NCBI GenBank assembly: GCA_032718475.1
Contig: JAUCBJ010003070.1
Location: 1 to 64,000 of the forward strand
Reading direction: 5' to 3'
Length of the DNA stretch: 64,000 nucleotides
Origin: Nemertoderma westbladi
Taxonomy: Eukaryota > Xenacoelomorpha > Nemertodermatida > Nemertodermatidae
Shown here: in pieces, positions 44,039-54,000 of the stretch
Numbering within the stretch: the first letter of the stretch is position 1
How the letters are laid out: each line of letters starts with the position of its first letter
Made by a program: the position numbers and the translations under genes
The notes under the pieces: model-generated
Database searches by the model: none
What the model was told of the DNA's origin: nothing
Seen by the model: only the letters and a program-made list of their open reading frames with translations

Positions 44039-45305
44039 TATTTGGTCTTTGTAGCATTTATATGCAATCCAACCTCCTTAGCAGCCCTCTCCACTTTATT
44101 TAGTAGAAGCTGTGCATCTGCTAGGGTATTAGAGAGCAGGGCGATGTCATCCGCAAAGTCGGTGTCTGTGACTGTAGTTGCTGGATATCTACTACTTCTG
44201 CGTTCTTGAAGTGTGAATCCCAGGTCTTCACCCTTTGTGGCTGTCCTCATTGCGTAATCCAGCACAATTACAAATAGTAATGGTGCTAATGTGTCACCTT
44301 GCAGTACGCCAGCCAGGATTGAGAAAAACTCAGTTTCACCATCTGGTGAGAGTACCTGCGCTTCTGTGTCACAATATAACAATCCAATGCGAGCAACAAT
44401 TACTTCTGGTATTCCATAAGCTCTTAGGATTTCAAGCATTTTACCTCTATGGATGGAGTCGATTGCCTTCTTGAAGTCCACAAAAGTCATGACAGCGGGG
44501 AGATTCTTTGACTTAATTCCTTCAATCAGTCTCCGTAGTGCAAGTATCTGAGCTATTGTTGATCTACTTGGTCGAAATCCCTTTTGGCTCTTACGCAGTA
44601 GTTTCTCTATGTGAGGCCTAATCCTATATAGAATCATTTTATTGTATATTTTGGCAGCTACCACAAGCAGACAGATCCCACGATAGTTTGTTGGTATGCC
44701 AAGGTCTCCTTTCTTGGGGAGAGGCTTTAGTTGACCTTTAGTCCAAATTGGTGGTGGCTTTTCCCCTTTTAACATCCGGTTGCAAACATTCAATAATGGT
44801 CTGTTTAGCACTCCGGTTTTCCATACCTCCGCTGGGATTTCATCTAATCCACTCGCTTTATTATTGGACATGCTTTTAATGCTTCTTTGGAGTTCGGCAG
44901 GTGTGAAGTCCCCTGTTTCTATAGGTAGTGTCTTGTCATATATTTTCCTTGTAGGGCTGACCTCGATGTTTGGTGGCTGCCCAAGCAAGTTGCTGAAGTG
45001 ATTTTTCCACTTCCCAACACGTTCTTCAGGACTATCGGCTTTGAGGCGCCTCTTTGCACAACTTTTCCGACCAGATACCTCATTCACAGTTTGCCAGGTA
45101 AGTCTTGATTGTTGCTGTATGTGAGCAGTTGTAATTGCTTCAGTTTTATCCTGTATGTACTTTTCCTGGCTGATGTTGTAGGCCAATTTAAGATCGTCCT
45201 TAGCTTTCTCAACCTTGTTAATGTTTTCGGTGTTGGTTGTTCGGTTTTAACTTTGTAGGCTATCTTAAGATCTTCTCTCTTACAAGTAACCTCAGAGTTT
45301 GCCAT
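44038..45305 (-). pseudogene. LINE reverse transcriptase domain
   Basis: The open frame 45186-44038, with an overlapping frame up to 45305, holds the RT motifs: LDEIPAEVWK, PLPKKGD..NYRGICLL, QKGFRPSRST, FVDFKKAIDSI, GVLQGDTLAPLLF and the catalytic FADDIALLS. A missing base at about 44037 shifts the frame into the C-terminal part. The connecting segment near 45200-45300 is also frameshifted. The clade (RTE/CR1-like) is not settled. Confidence 0.85.
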
Positions 45306-46231
45306 GGCACATATTGTTTTCGTTTGGGTTTCTGGGGGATATGCCTCTTAGCTGATTCCTTGTGGGCTGTTATTATATTCAGGTATATTGAATTGGTGGA
45401 TTGGTCTTCATCCATTGACTGAAGTGCTTCAAAGCGGTTTTGAACTTCTACTGTATAAGCATCCTTTACAGCATTGTCAGTTCTGAGTTTTTCCCAGTCA
45501 TATTTGATTTGCTTGCTTGTCCTGGGTTTGCTGGCTCTCAAACTGAGTCTGATCTCTGCAGTCACAATTCTGTGGTCCGAACCAATTAGGTTGAATGAGC
45601 TGTATGCCTCGCAGTTGATCATGCTGTTTCTCCACTTTTTGTTTATGAGGATGTAATCCAGTTGTGCTTTGGTTCCATTAGGGTATTGAAAGGTCCATAG
45701 CTTCCCCTTACTCTTTTCGAATGTGTTGTTTGTTGGTATCAATTCACATTCTTCCATTAGGTCTAATTGTAAGTACCCATTTCTGTTAGAACTGGTGTTA
45801 TAGGTGTAACCCTTGATGTCATCTGGTCCGTTTTGGGCATTCAGGTCACCAGCAATGACTTTAACATTGTGTTTCGGAATGTCCTTTATAAATCCAGTCA
45901 GTTCTTCATAAAACTTTACTGCTTGTTCTGGCTCTGAGGCATTGGTTGGACTGTAGCAACTTATAACTGTTGCCTTGGGATTCCCATCAAATGTTGCGAT
46001 CAAAACCCTGGAATTTATAGATTCGATGTTGTTTAGGGTCTTAAGTGCAAATGGGCTTAGCAGAATTCCTACTCCACCAATTGATGCATTGGCCGAGTTT
46101 CTTACTGCTGAGCTTGTTACTAACATTCATCCATTTCCAATGTCATTGTACTTCACGGCAGTGTCTTCATGACAAATCCGATGTTCTTGGATGCAGATGA
46201 TGTCGATGTTATATTCCATTGCCAGAGACTA
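45260..46231 (-). pseudogene. LINE endonuclease domain
   Basis: It starts inside the domain (YNIDIICIQEHR at about 46190). An in-frame stop just before 46126 is followed by GGVGILLSP, ISCYSPTN, VIAGDLNAQNG and DYILINKKW...GSDHRIV. These are the substrate-binding and catalytic Asp/Asn/His motifs of the endonuclease/exonuclease/phosphatase fold. It would nick target DNA to prime reverse transcription. It is broken at the 3' side by a frameshift near 45300. Confidence 0.8.
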
Positions 46232-46241
46232 CCACTACAGA

Positions 46242-46769
46242 CATAGTACTAATAATATACCTGTTGTAAGCTTGTCACCCTCTGAAGTTGATAAATCTAA
46301 TTTACAACTGTTACGACTTTCACAGAAACTTGAGAAACCTGAGGAATATCATCAACTCAGTGTCGATTCTTTGACTTCATTGTCGGATAAATTCTCAGGT
46401 ACTATGATCAATGGATTAATTCGCGTTGGAGGTCATCTTACCAACGCTCCTATTTCTAGAGACACTATTTTCCCAATACTAATATTCGATCCCGAAATTC
46501 TAACAAAGCGACACGACATCCACTATGGACTATATCACGCCGGGAGAGAACATATATTAAGTGAGATAGGGACGAGTTACTGTTTTGTTGGCCCTCGTGC
46601 AGCTCTGGGCCAGACATTGCGGAGTTGTATACCTTGCCGAGGAATTTGCCGCACACCAGTGACGCAGTCAGAAGCGCCACCTCCAAAGAAAAGAATTGAC
46701 TACTATCATCCACCGTTCAAGCGAAAGTACACTATTTCAATCGGCCAACCGGCCGCCTTTGTTTATTAG
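46242..46769 (+). pseudogene. BEL/Pao integrase N-terminal remnant
   Basis: This resumes the element 2 frame after the LINE. NGLIRVGGHLTNAPI is followed by the zinc-binding HDIHYGLYHAGREH...LRSCIPCR (H-H-C-C) that begins BEL/Pao integrases. The catalytic DDE core that should follow is missing; after CRGICRT the sequence ends at a stop within ~45 residues. Confidence 0.78.
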
Positions 46770-47562
46770 AACTGGCAAGGGACATTCTGGTAACTACGGG
46801 TAACAACGCCATAGGCCAAGTAGTTTGACTTACAAACTATAGTAACGTCTTGTAGAAGGTTACGATTGAGTAACGTAATTATTTGTTAGCCATTTAATAT
46901 AGCGTAGGTATTAGTATTAGACTGCACTGCAGGTAGCAACAAAACCTACTTATGTTAATCGTACGTTGCATATTCTGGACGCAGATACAGCAATTTAAAT
47001 TAACGACAAATTATTTGACTTAAAACTTAAATAATTCAAAATAAATGACTAATTACTAACGACAATACTCAATCGTGGAAGCGGATTTGTGTGACGTTAC
47101 CAGCATAGAAATATGCGAAAAATTTTCAAAATTTTGTATTTAATACAAATTAATAATAATAACCAAGATTAAAACATCCCAAATTAAATATCGCTATAAA
47201 ATGATCAAATAACTATTACAGTAGTTACTAGTGTGAAATAAGTGTGAGAGCTGAGCGTTCTAATTTCTAAATTTACCAGCATGTCACCGAACAATTTGGA
47301 TTAATTAAAACCGAAACAACGTGTTTCTCTGAAAACACAAATGGTGACCGTATAACTGTGAATGCAACCTTTTAGTACAGCTTGCATTACAGAAACTCAT
47401 CCTGTTATCTTGGACATTCTGGTAAATATTAAATAAGTCTTTTGAACCGTATTTTTACTTTAAATTAAATTAAATACGCAAACGACTTTTAAATTAAGCT
47501 AAAACGTGTGAATAATAAATATATCGTGTGAGTTCCTGTGAAGCGTATACAATTGTCCAACC
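46770..47562 (+). other. element 2 spacer before ORF2, left part
   Basis: AT-rich, no supported ORF. By position it corresponds to the ORF1-ORF2 spacer of element 1 (21010-22634). It is cut at 47562 by the gypsy element and continues at 52106-52392. CAACC at 47558-47562 is the left target duplication. Confidence 0.5.
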
Positions 47563-47843
47563 TGTAGTGATATGGAATAACTCAAGGGTGAGCGTGAGGC
47601 TATATCATATCAGTATATTATGTATTAATATGTCTGACAGTGCAGTGCAGAAGTGTACAGGTGTAGGCTTTAGGAAGCCGAAGTGCAGTACTACAGAAGT
47701 ACTGATGATCAGCTGATCTGCCGATATCACTAGGCAACCAACGTAATCAGGGTACATCATAAATGTAACTTAATAGTAACCAGCCACCAAATATATGTAA
47801 AATAATATATATGTAAGAGTGTGAACCACTGGATGTCACTACA
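47563..47843 (-). repeat. 3' LTR of the gypsy element
   Basis: 281 bp with terminal TGTAGTGA/TCACTACA inverted ends. It appears identical to 51825-52105. The purine-rich tract sits directly beside it at 47844-47851 (read on the minus strand). Confidence 0.9.
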
Positions 47844-47866
47844 CCCCCCTTCTAGCTCATTATGAG

Positions 47867-49103
47867 TTATAGTCGCTGTGGGGGTTTATGTTGCCGAGTA
47901 GGGTAACGGTGGGTGCGTGTAGTAACATTATTGTCAAATCTGACAGTTTTAGGTGGCCCGGCGAGGTTGATATCCGCCACGGGTTTGTGTGTTGTGGCAG
48001 TGTCGTCGGGAATCCTGGGAATTGCCGGAGCGGCACTGGAGAGTGGCGTCGAAGTGTCGAGAAGTAGGAAGCGACGGTTCCTACTTATATTACGGCCGGA
48101 AGGGGTCCTGACCGTGTATCTACGGTTGGGCCCAGCCTCGACGACCATCCCCTTTCGGTCCCAGCGTTTGGAGTGGGGGTCTTGTATCACGACGTGGTCA
48201 TGAACTGCGAGGGGTGGGAGGCTGTGGGCCACTTTGTTATAGTCGGCAATGCGTTGCGCACGTAGTGGTGGAAGAACTTCATCGAGTCGGCGCCGTGTGG
48301 CCTGGTGGTCCACCGCAAATGCACTGTGGTGTGCGGGGACGCGAGTACGGAGGGGGTGGCCGTACACTACTTGAGCGGGAGACAGACCGCTCTCCCGTGG
48401 GCTGTTCCTGAGTGAGAGTAGACCCTCGGCAAAGGCCTCGGAGGTGTGAGAGCCACCTACTTTATCTAGAAGGCTCTTGAGGGACTTTACAGTTGCCTCC
48501 GCGTGCCCATTACCCTGCGGGTATTCTGCGGAGGAGGTAACTGAAATAACACCCCATTCGTTAAGAAATGTTTTTGTCGCTGTGGCGGTGAGTGGGGTGC
48601 TGCCATCCGAGCGGAGTCGAGTTGGTATACCATACCGGGTAAACCATTGTTTTAGCGCCGCAATAGTCTGTAGAGCGGTTGGGGGACCCGGGAAGTTGTG
48701 ATGGTCGGGCCAGCCGCTGTAACGATCGGCGAGGGCGACGTAGTGCCGGCCATTTAGGATGAAAAAGTCCGCGGATATGTCTTCGAATATCCGTGTTGGG
48801 AGAGGTTCCTGGAGGAAGGGTTCCTTCGGTGGAGTCGATCGGTGGCGAAGACACGACGGACAGCTGGCGATGGATGTCCGAATGTCATTGGTGAGGCCCG
48901 GCCAGTACACGCACTGTCGGGCTCGCTGAAGGTATTTGTCAACCCCTTGATGGGGAGTGTGGAGATGTTCCAACGTGATGGCTCGGGCCGCCTGGGGGAT
49001 GACGAGGCGTTGACCATAAAGTACCAGGTCGCCATCTGTTGATAGGGAGTCCCGGAGGGACCAGTAGGCACCAACCGCGGGGTCGCTACGTGAACTGGGG
49101 GGG
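47867..49103 (-). CDS. gypsy integrase
   Basis: The frame holds a zinc-binding H2C2 segment (HLHTPHQGVDKY...CPSC), then the catalytic core: ISADFF, RLRSDGS and GHAEATVKSLK carry the D, D and E residues. A C-terminal region with PTRQHKPPQRL follows. It inserts cDNA into the genome. The frame is open to stop at 47867 and is offset from the upstream polyprotein by a frameshift near 49095-49102, a run of G residues, so a one-base change or sequencing error would separate them. No chromodomain is evident. Confidence 0.85.
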
Positions 49104-51453
49104 AAACGTGCTGGACAGCGGTATGTAGAGAACGGTAAGCCTCGTCTTCCCTAGCAGTGTTGGATAGCTCCTGGAGGACCGGGTCCTCGAGGTGATCCTC
49201 GCCGGAAATCGCGGAGACATTGGCGAGTGTAACAGAGCGCAGATTGTAGGCAATCTCGCCATCGTCGACGAGGTCGGCTGCGGTCGGTTGGTCGACGGGT
49301 GACCGGGAAAGCGCGTCTGGGATTGCGTGGTCTTTCCCGCGGCACCAAGTTGTGGTAAATATATACGGGGACAACCTTGACTTCAGCCGCTGGATCCGAG
49401 TGTTGTCAACCTCAGAGTGCCCCTTGCGGTTGAGGATGGTGACCAGTGGTTGATGGTCGGTAAAGAGCGTGAAGCTAGGGAGCCCAAGGATGAAAGTACG
49501 ACACTTTGTGGCGGCCCAGACGACTGCAAGGAGTTCAAGCTCTATTGTTGCGTAGCGCGATTCCGTATCGGAAGTGAATCTGGAGCCACATTCAACGAGC
49601 TTCCACTCGACACCGTGGCATTGGAGAAGGGCGTAGCCGAGCCCTTTGAGGCGAGAAGCGTCGGTCACAAGTCGGGTGTCGAGGGAGACATCAAAGGGAG
49701 CCAGTACTGGGGTTGTTGTGAGGGCGCGTTTAGTGGCGTCGAAGGCCCGCTGATGGTCGCTGGTCCAGATGTACGGCGACTTGATACTCAGGAGAGGTCG
49801 CAGTGGAAGGAGTAACTCGGCGATGGAGGTGGAGAAAGGAGCTAGTTGTTCCACCAAACCGACGAAACTCCGAAGGTCGGTGAGAGTTTCCGGTCGGGGG
49901 AAGGACGCGATCGCAGAAAGTTTAGCGGGGTCAGCGCGGATGCCATCCGAGCCGACGAGGAAGCCGCCAAACTTCACCTCCAATTTCGCAAGTTGTACCT
50001 TGCCAGGGTGGAGGCAGATAGCAGTCGATCTGCAGCGCTCGAGAAAGCATTGGATGCTACAGATGTGTTCCTCGAGAGTATTATCATATAGGACGACATC
50101 GTCCACGATCATAAGCATTCGTGGGATACCTCGGAGCGCGTCATCGCCCCATCGGTTGAATTCGTCGCCGGAAGAAATAAGCCCCATCACACTGCGTGTG
50201 TGTTTATATCGCCCCCATGGAGTAATGAAGGTGGTTAGGAGCTGAGATTCAGCGTCTAGGGGTACCTGCCAATACCCATGGGAGGCGTCAAACACTGAAA
50301 AGTATCGAGCAGTGGGGGAAATTTCTGCAACCGCGACTCGTGGATTGGGTGTGGGGTAGAATGGCCGTATAGAATGGCCCAGATAGGTACCGGTACCGGA
50401 CAGGGTGAGATCCACCGAGATGTAGTCCAGTTTACAGACCGCCGCGCTGTACTCGAGGCGGTTGATGGAATCCCGGGATAATATAGTGTTAGTTTTGGCG
50501 GGTTTCGGCGCAGGACCACTGGAACGGCATACTTTGTAAAAGTGGCCGGTTTTACCGCAACCATCGCACTGAACTTCTCGGGCGGGGCAATTGGACCTGT
50601 CGGTATGTTGCTGGTTACCGCAATTACCACTATTGCGTGCGCGAGGGTTCCCGCCACGAGAAGAGGTTCTCGTGGATTGTCCGGGAGTTGAGCGGTTTCC
50701 CAAACCGGTTTGCGGTCGATTGAGGGCACCTGGACGCATTGGTGAGCGGCCGCGCTGCTGCTTGTATTGCGAAACTTTTGCGATGGAACCGGAGCCGCCG
50801 AGAAACGACTGATTTTTGGAGCTCGACTCCCAGTTTTGGCAAGTCTGGACGCAGACGTCGAGTGTGGGCCGGGGCAAGACTTTTAAGAGCTCCTGTTGTG
50901 TCTCGGCGGAGTGGAGACCGACCAAAATTTGTGTTACAAATTGGTCGTCACGGCAATGTAGGCAGAGTTCGGCGAGGTCAGCGAGGTGCTGGAGAGCGAT
51001 GTAGAAGTCGTCGAACGTCTCCTGTGGGCCCTGGCGGTGTTTATGGAAGGCCAAGCAATCCAGGGCAATGCTGCGTTTGGAACGAAGATGATCCCGCAGA
51101 CCGTCGAGTACGAGTTTCGTAGTCGTGGCATCGTCGTCGGGATCCAGTTTTAGGTGGACTTGGACGACTTCCTGGAGTCCCGGACCTAACGCAGTCAGGA
51201 GAGTATAAACCTGTTCGCGGCGGGGGTATGTCTCCGCCCGCTGGCGGTTTGCGTTATATTCCCAGCTGTCGCGCCAGCGACGGAAAGCAGGAAGGTCGAC
51301 GGAGGTGTCGATACGGTCGAGGTTGTCGATCGAGATCAAGTGCCGTCGTCCAGGGGGTCCAGGGAATGGTGCCACGGGGGCTAATGCCGGGTTGGCAGGG
51401 TCGACGTTTTGCTGGCGAGCAGCTTCTGTCGAGAAGGTCCCGAAGTTGCGCAT
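48754..51453 (-). CDS. gypsy Gag-RT-RNase H polyprotein, protease deleted
   Basis: An 899-codon frame, genuine down to about 49103; the last ~115 codons are out of frame. Order: Gag capsid region (LDRIDTSVDLPAFRRWRDSW...FHKHRQGPQETFDDFY), CCHC zinc knuckle CDGCGKTGHFYKVC (about 50528-50572), then a deletion. RT resumes at ARYFSVFDASHGYWQVPLD. The polymerase active site reads MIVDDVVLY. RNase H follows (VTDASRLKGLGYALLQ, TIELELLAV, FTDHQPLVTILN). The aspartic protease with its D-S/T-G triad and the RT fingers are absent between about 50330 and 50450. The copy cannot be autonomous, yet its LTRs are identical. Confidence 0.85.
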   Translation of the reverse strand: MRNFGTFSTEAARQQNVDPANPALAPVAPFPGPPGRRHLISIDNLDRIDTSVDLPAFRRWRDSWEYNANRQRAETYPRREQVYTLLTALGPGLQEVVQVHLKLDPDDDATTTKLVLDGLRDHLRSKRSIALDCLAFHKHRQGPQETFDDFYIALQHLADLAELCLHCRDDQFVTQILVGLHSAETQQELLKVLPRPTLDVCVQTCQNWESSSKNQSFLGGSGSIAKVSQYKQQRGRSPMRPGALNRPQTGLGNRSTPGQSTRTSSRGGNPRARNSGNCGNQQHTDRSNCPAREVQCDGCGKTGHFYKVCRSSGPAPKPAKTNTILSRDSINRLEYSAAVCKLDYISVDLTLSGTGTYLGHSIRPFYPTPNPRVAVAEISPTARYFSVFDASHGYWQVPLDAESQLLTTFITPWGRYKHTRSVMGLISSGDEFNRWGDDALRGIPRMLMIVDDVVLYDNTLEEHICSIQCFLERCRSTAICLHPGKVQLAKLEVKFGGFLVGSDGIRADPAKLSAIASFPRPETLTDLRSFVGLVEQLAPFSTSIAELLLPLRPLLSIKSPYIWTSDHQRAFDATKRALTTTPVLAPFDVSLDTRLVTDASRLKGLGYALLQCHGVEWKLVECGSRFTSDTESRYATIELELLAVVWAATKCRTFILGLPSFTLFTDHQPLVTILNRKGHSEVDNTRIQRLKSRLSPYIFTTTWCRGKDHAIPDALSRSPVDQPTAADLVDDGEIAYNLRSVTLANVSAISGEDHLEDPVLQELSNTAREDEAYRSLHTAVQHVSPPVHVATPRLVPTGPSGTPYQQMATWYFMVNASSSPRRPEPSRWNISTLPIKGLTNTFSEPDSACTGRASPMTFGHPSPAVRRVFATDRLHRRNPSSRNLSQHGYSKTYPRTFSS

Positions 51454-51745
51454 CGGAACGGGCCTGTTGTTCCTCTAATAGGCGATTTGCTTCTGCCTGC
51501 TGTTCGTGGTGTTCGCGTTGTTGCTGTTGCATGAACTGCAGGAGTTTATCCATGCCGCGTGGATTTTCCTCAGTTTCGATTGCGGATTGGAGCTTAGTTC
51601 TAAGCTTCACAACCGATGTTTTGTTGTCATGTGGGATGCGGGCGTCATGACAGTATTGCAACAGTTCGGCACGGGTTAATGCGTTGATCTCGTCGTGGGT
51701 TAGATCTAACCAGGGTTTATTCTCGGCGTATTCCGCTTCTGCCAT
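51254..51745 (-). CDS. gypsy Gag N-terminal segment
   Basis: It starts at an ATG (MAEAEYAENKPW). It has a short SAP-like helix pair (LTRAELLQYCHDARIPHDNKT..LRTKL) and a Gln/Glu-rich coiled coil (QQQQREHHEQQAEANRLLEEQQ). It overlaps the next frame by ~200 bases; a -1/+1 shift near 51400-51450 is needed to join them. That shift could be programmed or a mutation near GCAAAACG. Confidence 0.65.
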   Translation of the reverse strand: MAEAEYAENKPWLDLTHDEINALTRAELLQYCHDARIPHDNKTSVVKLRTKLQSAIETEENPRGMDKLLQFMQQQQREHHEQQAEANRLLEEQQARSDAQLRDLLDRSCSPAKRRPCQPGISPRGTIPWTPWTTALDLDRQPRPYRHLRRPSCFPSLARQLGI

Positions 51746-51824
51746 CGGAACGTCAATGAACGTGCGATAAAAAAGGGTAAACCCGCGAATCGAGTTCAGG
51801 AGTAAGTGACTACTCGCAGCGCCA

Positions 51825-52105
51825 TGTAGTGATATGGAATAACTCAAGGGTGAGCGTGAGGCTATATCATATCAGTATATTATGTATTAATATGTCTGAC
51901 AGTGCAGTGCAGAAGTGTACAGGTGTAGGCTTTAGGAAGCCGAAGTGCAGTACTACAGAAGTACTGATGATCAGCTGATCTGCCGATATCACTAGGCAAC
52001 CAACGTAATCAGGGTACATCATAAATGTAACTTAATAGTAACCAGCCACCAAATATATGTAAAATAATATATATGTAAGAGTGTGAACCACTGGATGTCA
52101 CTACA
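51825..52105 (-). repeat. 5' LTR of the gypsy element
   Basis: The 281-bp partner of 47563-47843. Inside the element it is bordered by the TGG-type primer-binding site (51824 downward, minus strand). The CAACC duplication follows at 52106. Confidence 0.9.
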
Positions 52106-52392
52106 CAACCTTTCATTGATGTGAGGATTGTAGCAAACACATCTGGCTCTGGACCAGTCCCCCGCCTCCCTGGCTTGATGAGAGTTTAGCATATAGCCAC
52201 GATACTTCGGTACCGCTGGTAGTTGCAAACTCGAGTCTCACAGCTAAGGGATCGATCAGGGACTGTGTCACGGTGTGTGGCTGTCTGAGTAGGGATGTGA
52301 CGTTCGCCTACACACATTGCATTCATATACTCAAACTCGCACCTCAATATGTTAAAACACCCTCTTCCGATAAACGAGATTCTCGGGAATAG
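52106..52392 (+). other. element 2 spacer before ORF2, right part
   Basis: It continues the spacer interrupted by the gypsy element. No supported ORF. Confidence 0.45.
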
Positions 52393-53035
52393 CATCCGGA
52401 GATGATGGATACGATGACGGCTGATCTCACTGGTGAATCTACAGAAGTCACTCAGAGTATGTCACCCGTATGGACGTGAAGAGGAAGAGTGGACAGAGCG
52501 TGAACGATTGCACGACGAATGCAAATTAGCTTCTTTGGTCCTACCCGCAGTCCAGACTTTAATGGAAGGGTTCCAAAGTAAAGCACGTATTCACACGTCT
52601 GGGTCTGTAAAGCGTTTTCGGTGTCATGGATTTTCTATCCTTGGTTAATCCCCTCGACGATACCGAAGTCGAGCCCCTGCAGAAGTATCTCAACCATGTA
52701 ATAAAGTCAAATATCTTTCGACTCGACCCAAAGGGACGACGAAATATCCCTTCTGAAATTTATCAGATTGTGGGATTACTCCGCGAATTTACAGCGGATT
52801 GCGCGATCACGTTAGCCTATGTAAAGTTATTGCGCTATTCTGTTCCCACATCAATCGTGGTTAGCGAACCTTAACCGGGAACATCTACTGGTGGATCGAC
52901 CGTACGAACTGTCACACACCCTCTGACTCATTGGAACTTCATCCTTCCACCACTGAGGGGCTACAAGTAATGGCTCCCGGCCACCGAAACGTCGCAAGCG
53001 ACCCACAGAAAGAAAAAGAACACGAAAATAAACGG
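52393..53035 (+). pseudogene. remnant of ORF2 (accessory exonuclease-like protein)
   Basis: Scattered frames match ORF2 of element 1 in order. A charged segment EEEWTERERLHDE is at about 52458. MDFLSLVNPLDDTEVEPLQKYL (52626) parallels LKFLPLINPLDIVELEQLQKHL of element 1, just upstream of the exonuclease-like region. PGTSTGG is at about 52877, and a basic PPKRRKRP...RKRTRK end before the stop is near 53033. The exonuclease-like region and zinc knuckles are deleted. This shows that both LTR families once carried ORF2. Confidence 0.72.
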
Positions 53036-53520
53036 TATTTTTTCTGGTTACTTTTTATTATGTCTATTCTTCTTTATACGACTTATATGCCTACTTTATA
53101 TTATACGTAAAATAAGTAAGTGGTATCCCCAATAATTAATTTAGCTTATTTGTTCACGAGCTGAGACATTTTATATGTATTAGATATATTCTTTAGCACT
53201 ATAGTTTGCTTATTTAGAAGTAATTGGTACCCAATAATTCATTTAATTTGATTTGTTCACGAGCTGAAACCATTTATATATGTATTAGATATTCTTGGCA
53301 CTATAGTTTGCTTATTTAGAGGTGATAGGTATTCACTAATCTACTCGATTCAATTTTGTTCACGAGTTGAGATGTTTTTTATATATTGGCTACGTACGCC
53401 CTGTATAATTCTAGTTTGATATTGATAACTGAACTATTTACTTATTAGATTAATTTTTATGTACGAATTTGAACTTCTGCCTTGACTTTAACACCCCGGT
53501 AGCTAAATTAATGGAAGCGG
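53036..53520 (+). repeat. internal 3' region of element 2 with ~115-bp repeats
   Basis: Degenerate tandem units are marked by TGTTCACGAG(C/T)TGA, TATATGTATTAGATA and CACTATAGTTTGCTTATTTAG (starts near 53150, 53262 and 53353). The region ends in GGAAGCGG, the likely purine primer, directly before the LTR. Confidence 0.65.
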
Positions 53521-54000
53521 TGTTGCTGCAGTTATAAATCCTGCCTTTAAAATTAATTATTTTACCAATTTACCAAAAATACTGTATATTTATTATTGAT
53601 AAAGGACCAGTCACGGTATCATATTGATTATTTCTTACAAATTATTCTTTAGTAAAGGTTCTTATGCCATCTAGTGCCATTATCTGCCTATCCAATTTGT
53701 ATTTGGAGAGTGTAAGCTAGGGATCCACCTTATTGGCTATGCTCCTTGCTGATAGGCTAGTATATAAGTGCGGTTGTTCTATGATTAATTTACTCTTTTT
53801 GTTATTGTTTGACAGAAGAAGTCGCACTGCCCATGCAGAGGCGCTGATCCCCGGTCAAGTTTAATTGACTGGTGGTTATTACAGGCCTAAGGTCTAAACT
53901 TAAAGAGTTAATAATTGAATTATAATTATTATTGTTGGATATTCTACTGGTAAATTCAATTTGTCTTTATTATTTGTATAATATATCGCCAATATTACGT
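53521..54000 (+). repeat. 3' LTR of element 2
   Basis: It starts TGTTGCTGCAG after the purine tract and matches 41277-41757 with scattered differences. The right edge at about TATTACGTAAT is where similarity to the 5' LTR stops. Confidence 0.75.

Larger units (their letters stand above)
43401..46231 (-). mobile_element. LINE inserted in element 2, 5'-truncated
   Basis: A non-LTR retrotransposon on the minus strand, flanked by the 10-bp duplication CCACTACAGA (43391-43400 and 46232-46241). Reading 5' to 3' on the minus strand it holds an apurinic-type endonuclease region, reverse transcriptase and a C-terminal region. It ends in a short (TAG)n tail at the 43401 side. The 5' end is truncated inside the endonuclease. 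Several frameshifts make it inactive. Confidence 0.88.
47563..52105 (-). mobile_element. young Ty3/gypsy LTR retrotransposon, internally deleted
   Basis: Two 281-bp LTRs, TGTAGTGA...TCACTACA (47563-47843 and 51825-52105), look identical. They are flanked by the duplication CAACC (47558-47562 and 52106-52110). On the minus strand the 5' LTR is followed at once by TGGCGCTGCGAGTAG, a primer-binding site of the TGG type. A purine tract (AAGGGGGG) precedes the 3' LTR. It encodes Gag, RT, RNase H and integrase in that order. Protease and the first RT motifs are deleted. Confidence 0.92.
40816..54000 (+). mobile_element. element 2: decayed relative of element 1, with nested insertions
   Basis: LTRs of ~480 bp (41277-41757 and 53521-54000) bracket broken Gag-protease and integrase pieces and remnants of the same ORF2 as element 1. 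A truncated extra LTR (40816-40950) plus a copy of the internal 3' end (40963-41276) lies just upstream, as if two tandem copies had recombined. A LINE (43401-46231) and a Ty3/gypsy element (47563-52105) are inserted in it. Once these are removed, the element is about 5.4 kb and heavily deleted. Confidence 0.8.
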
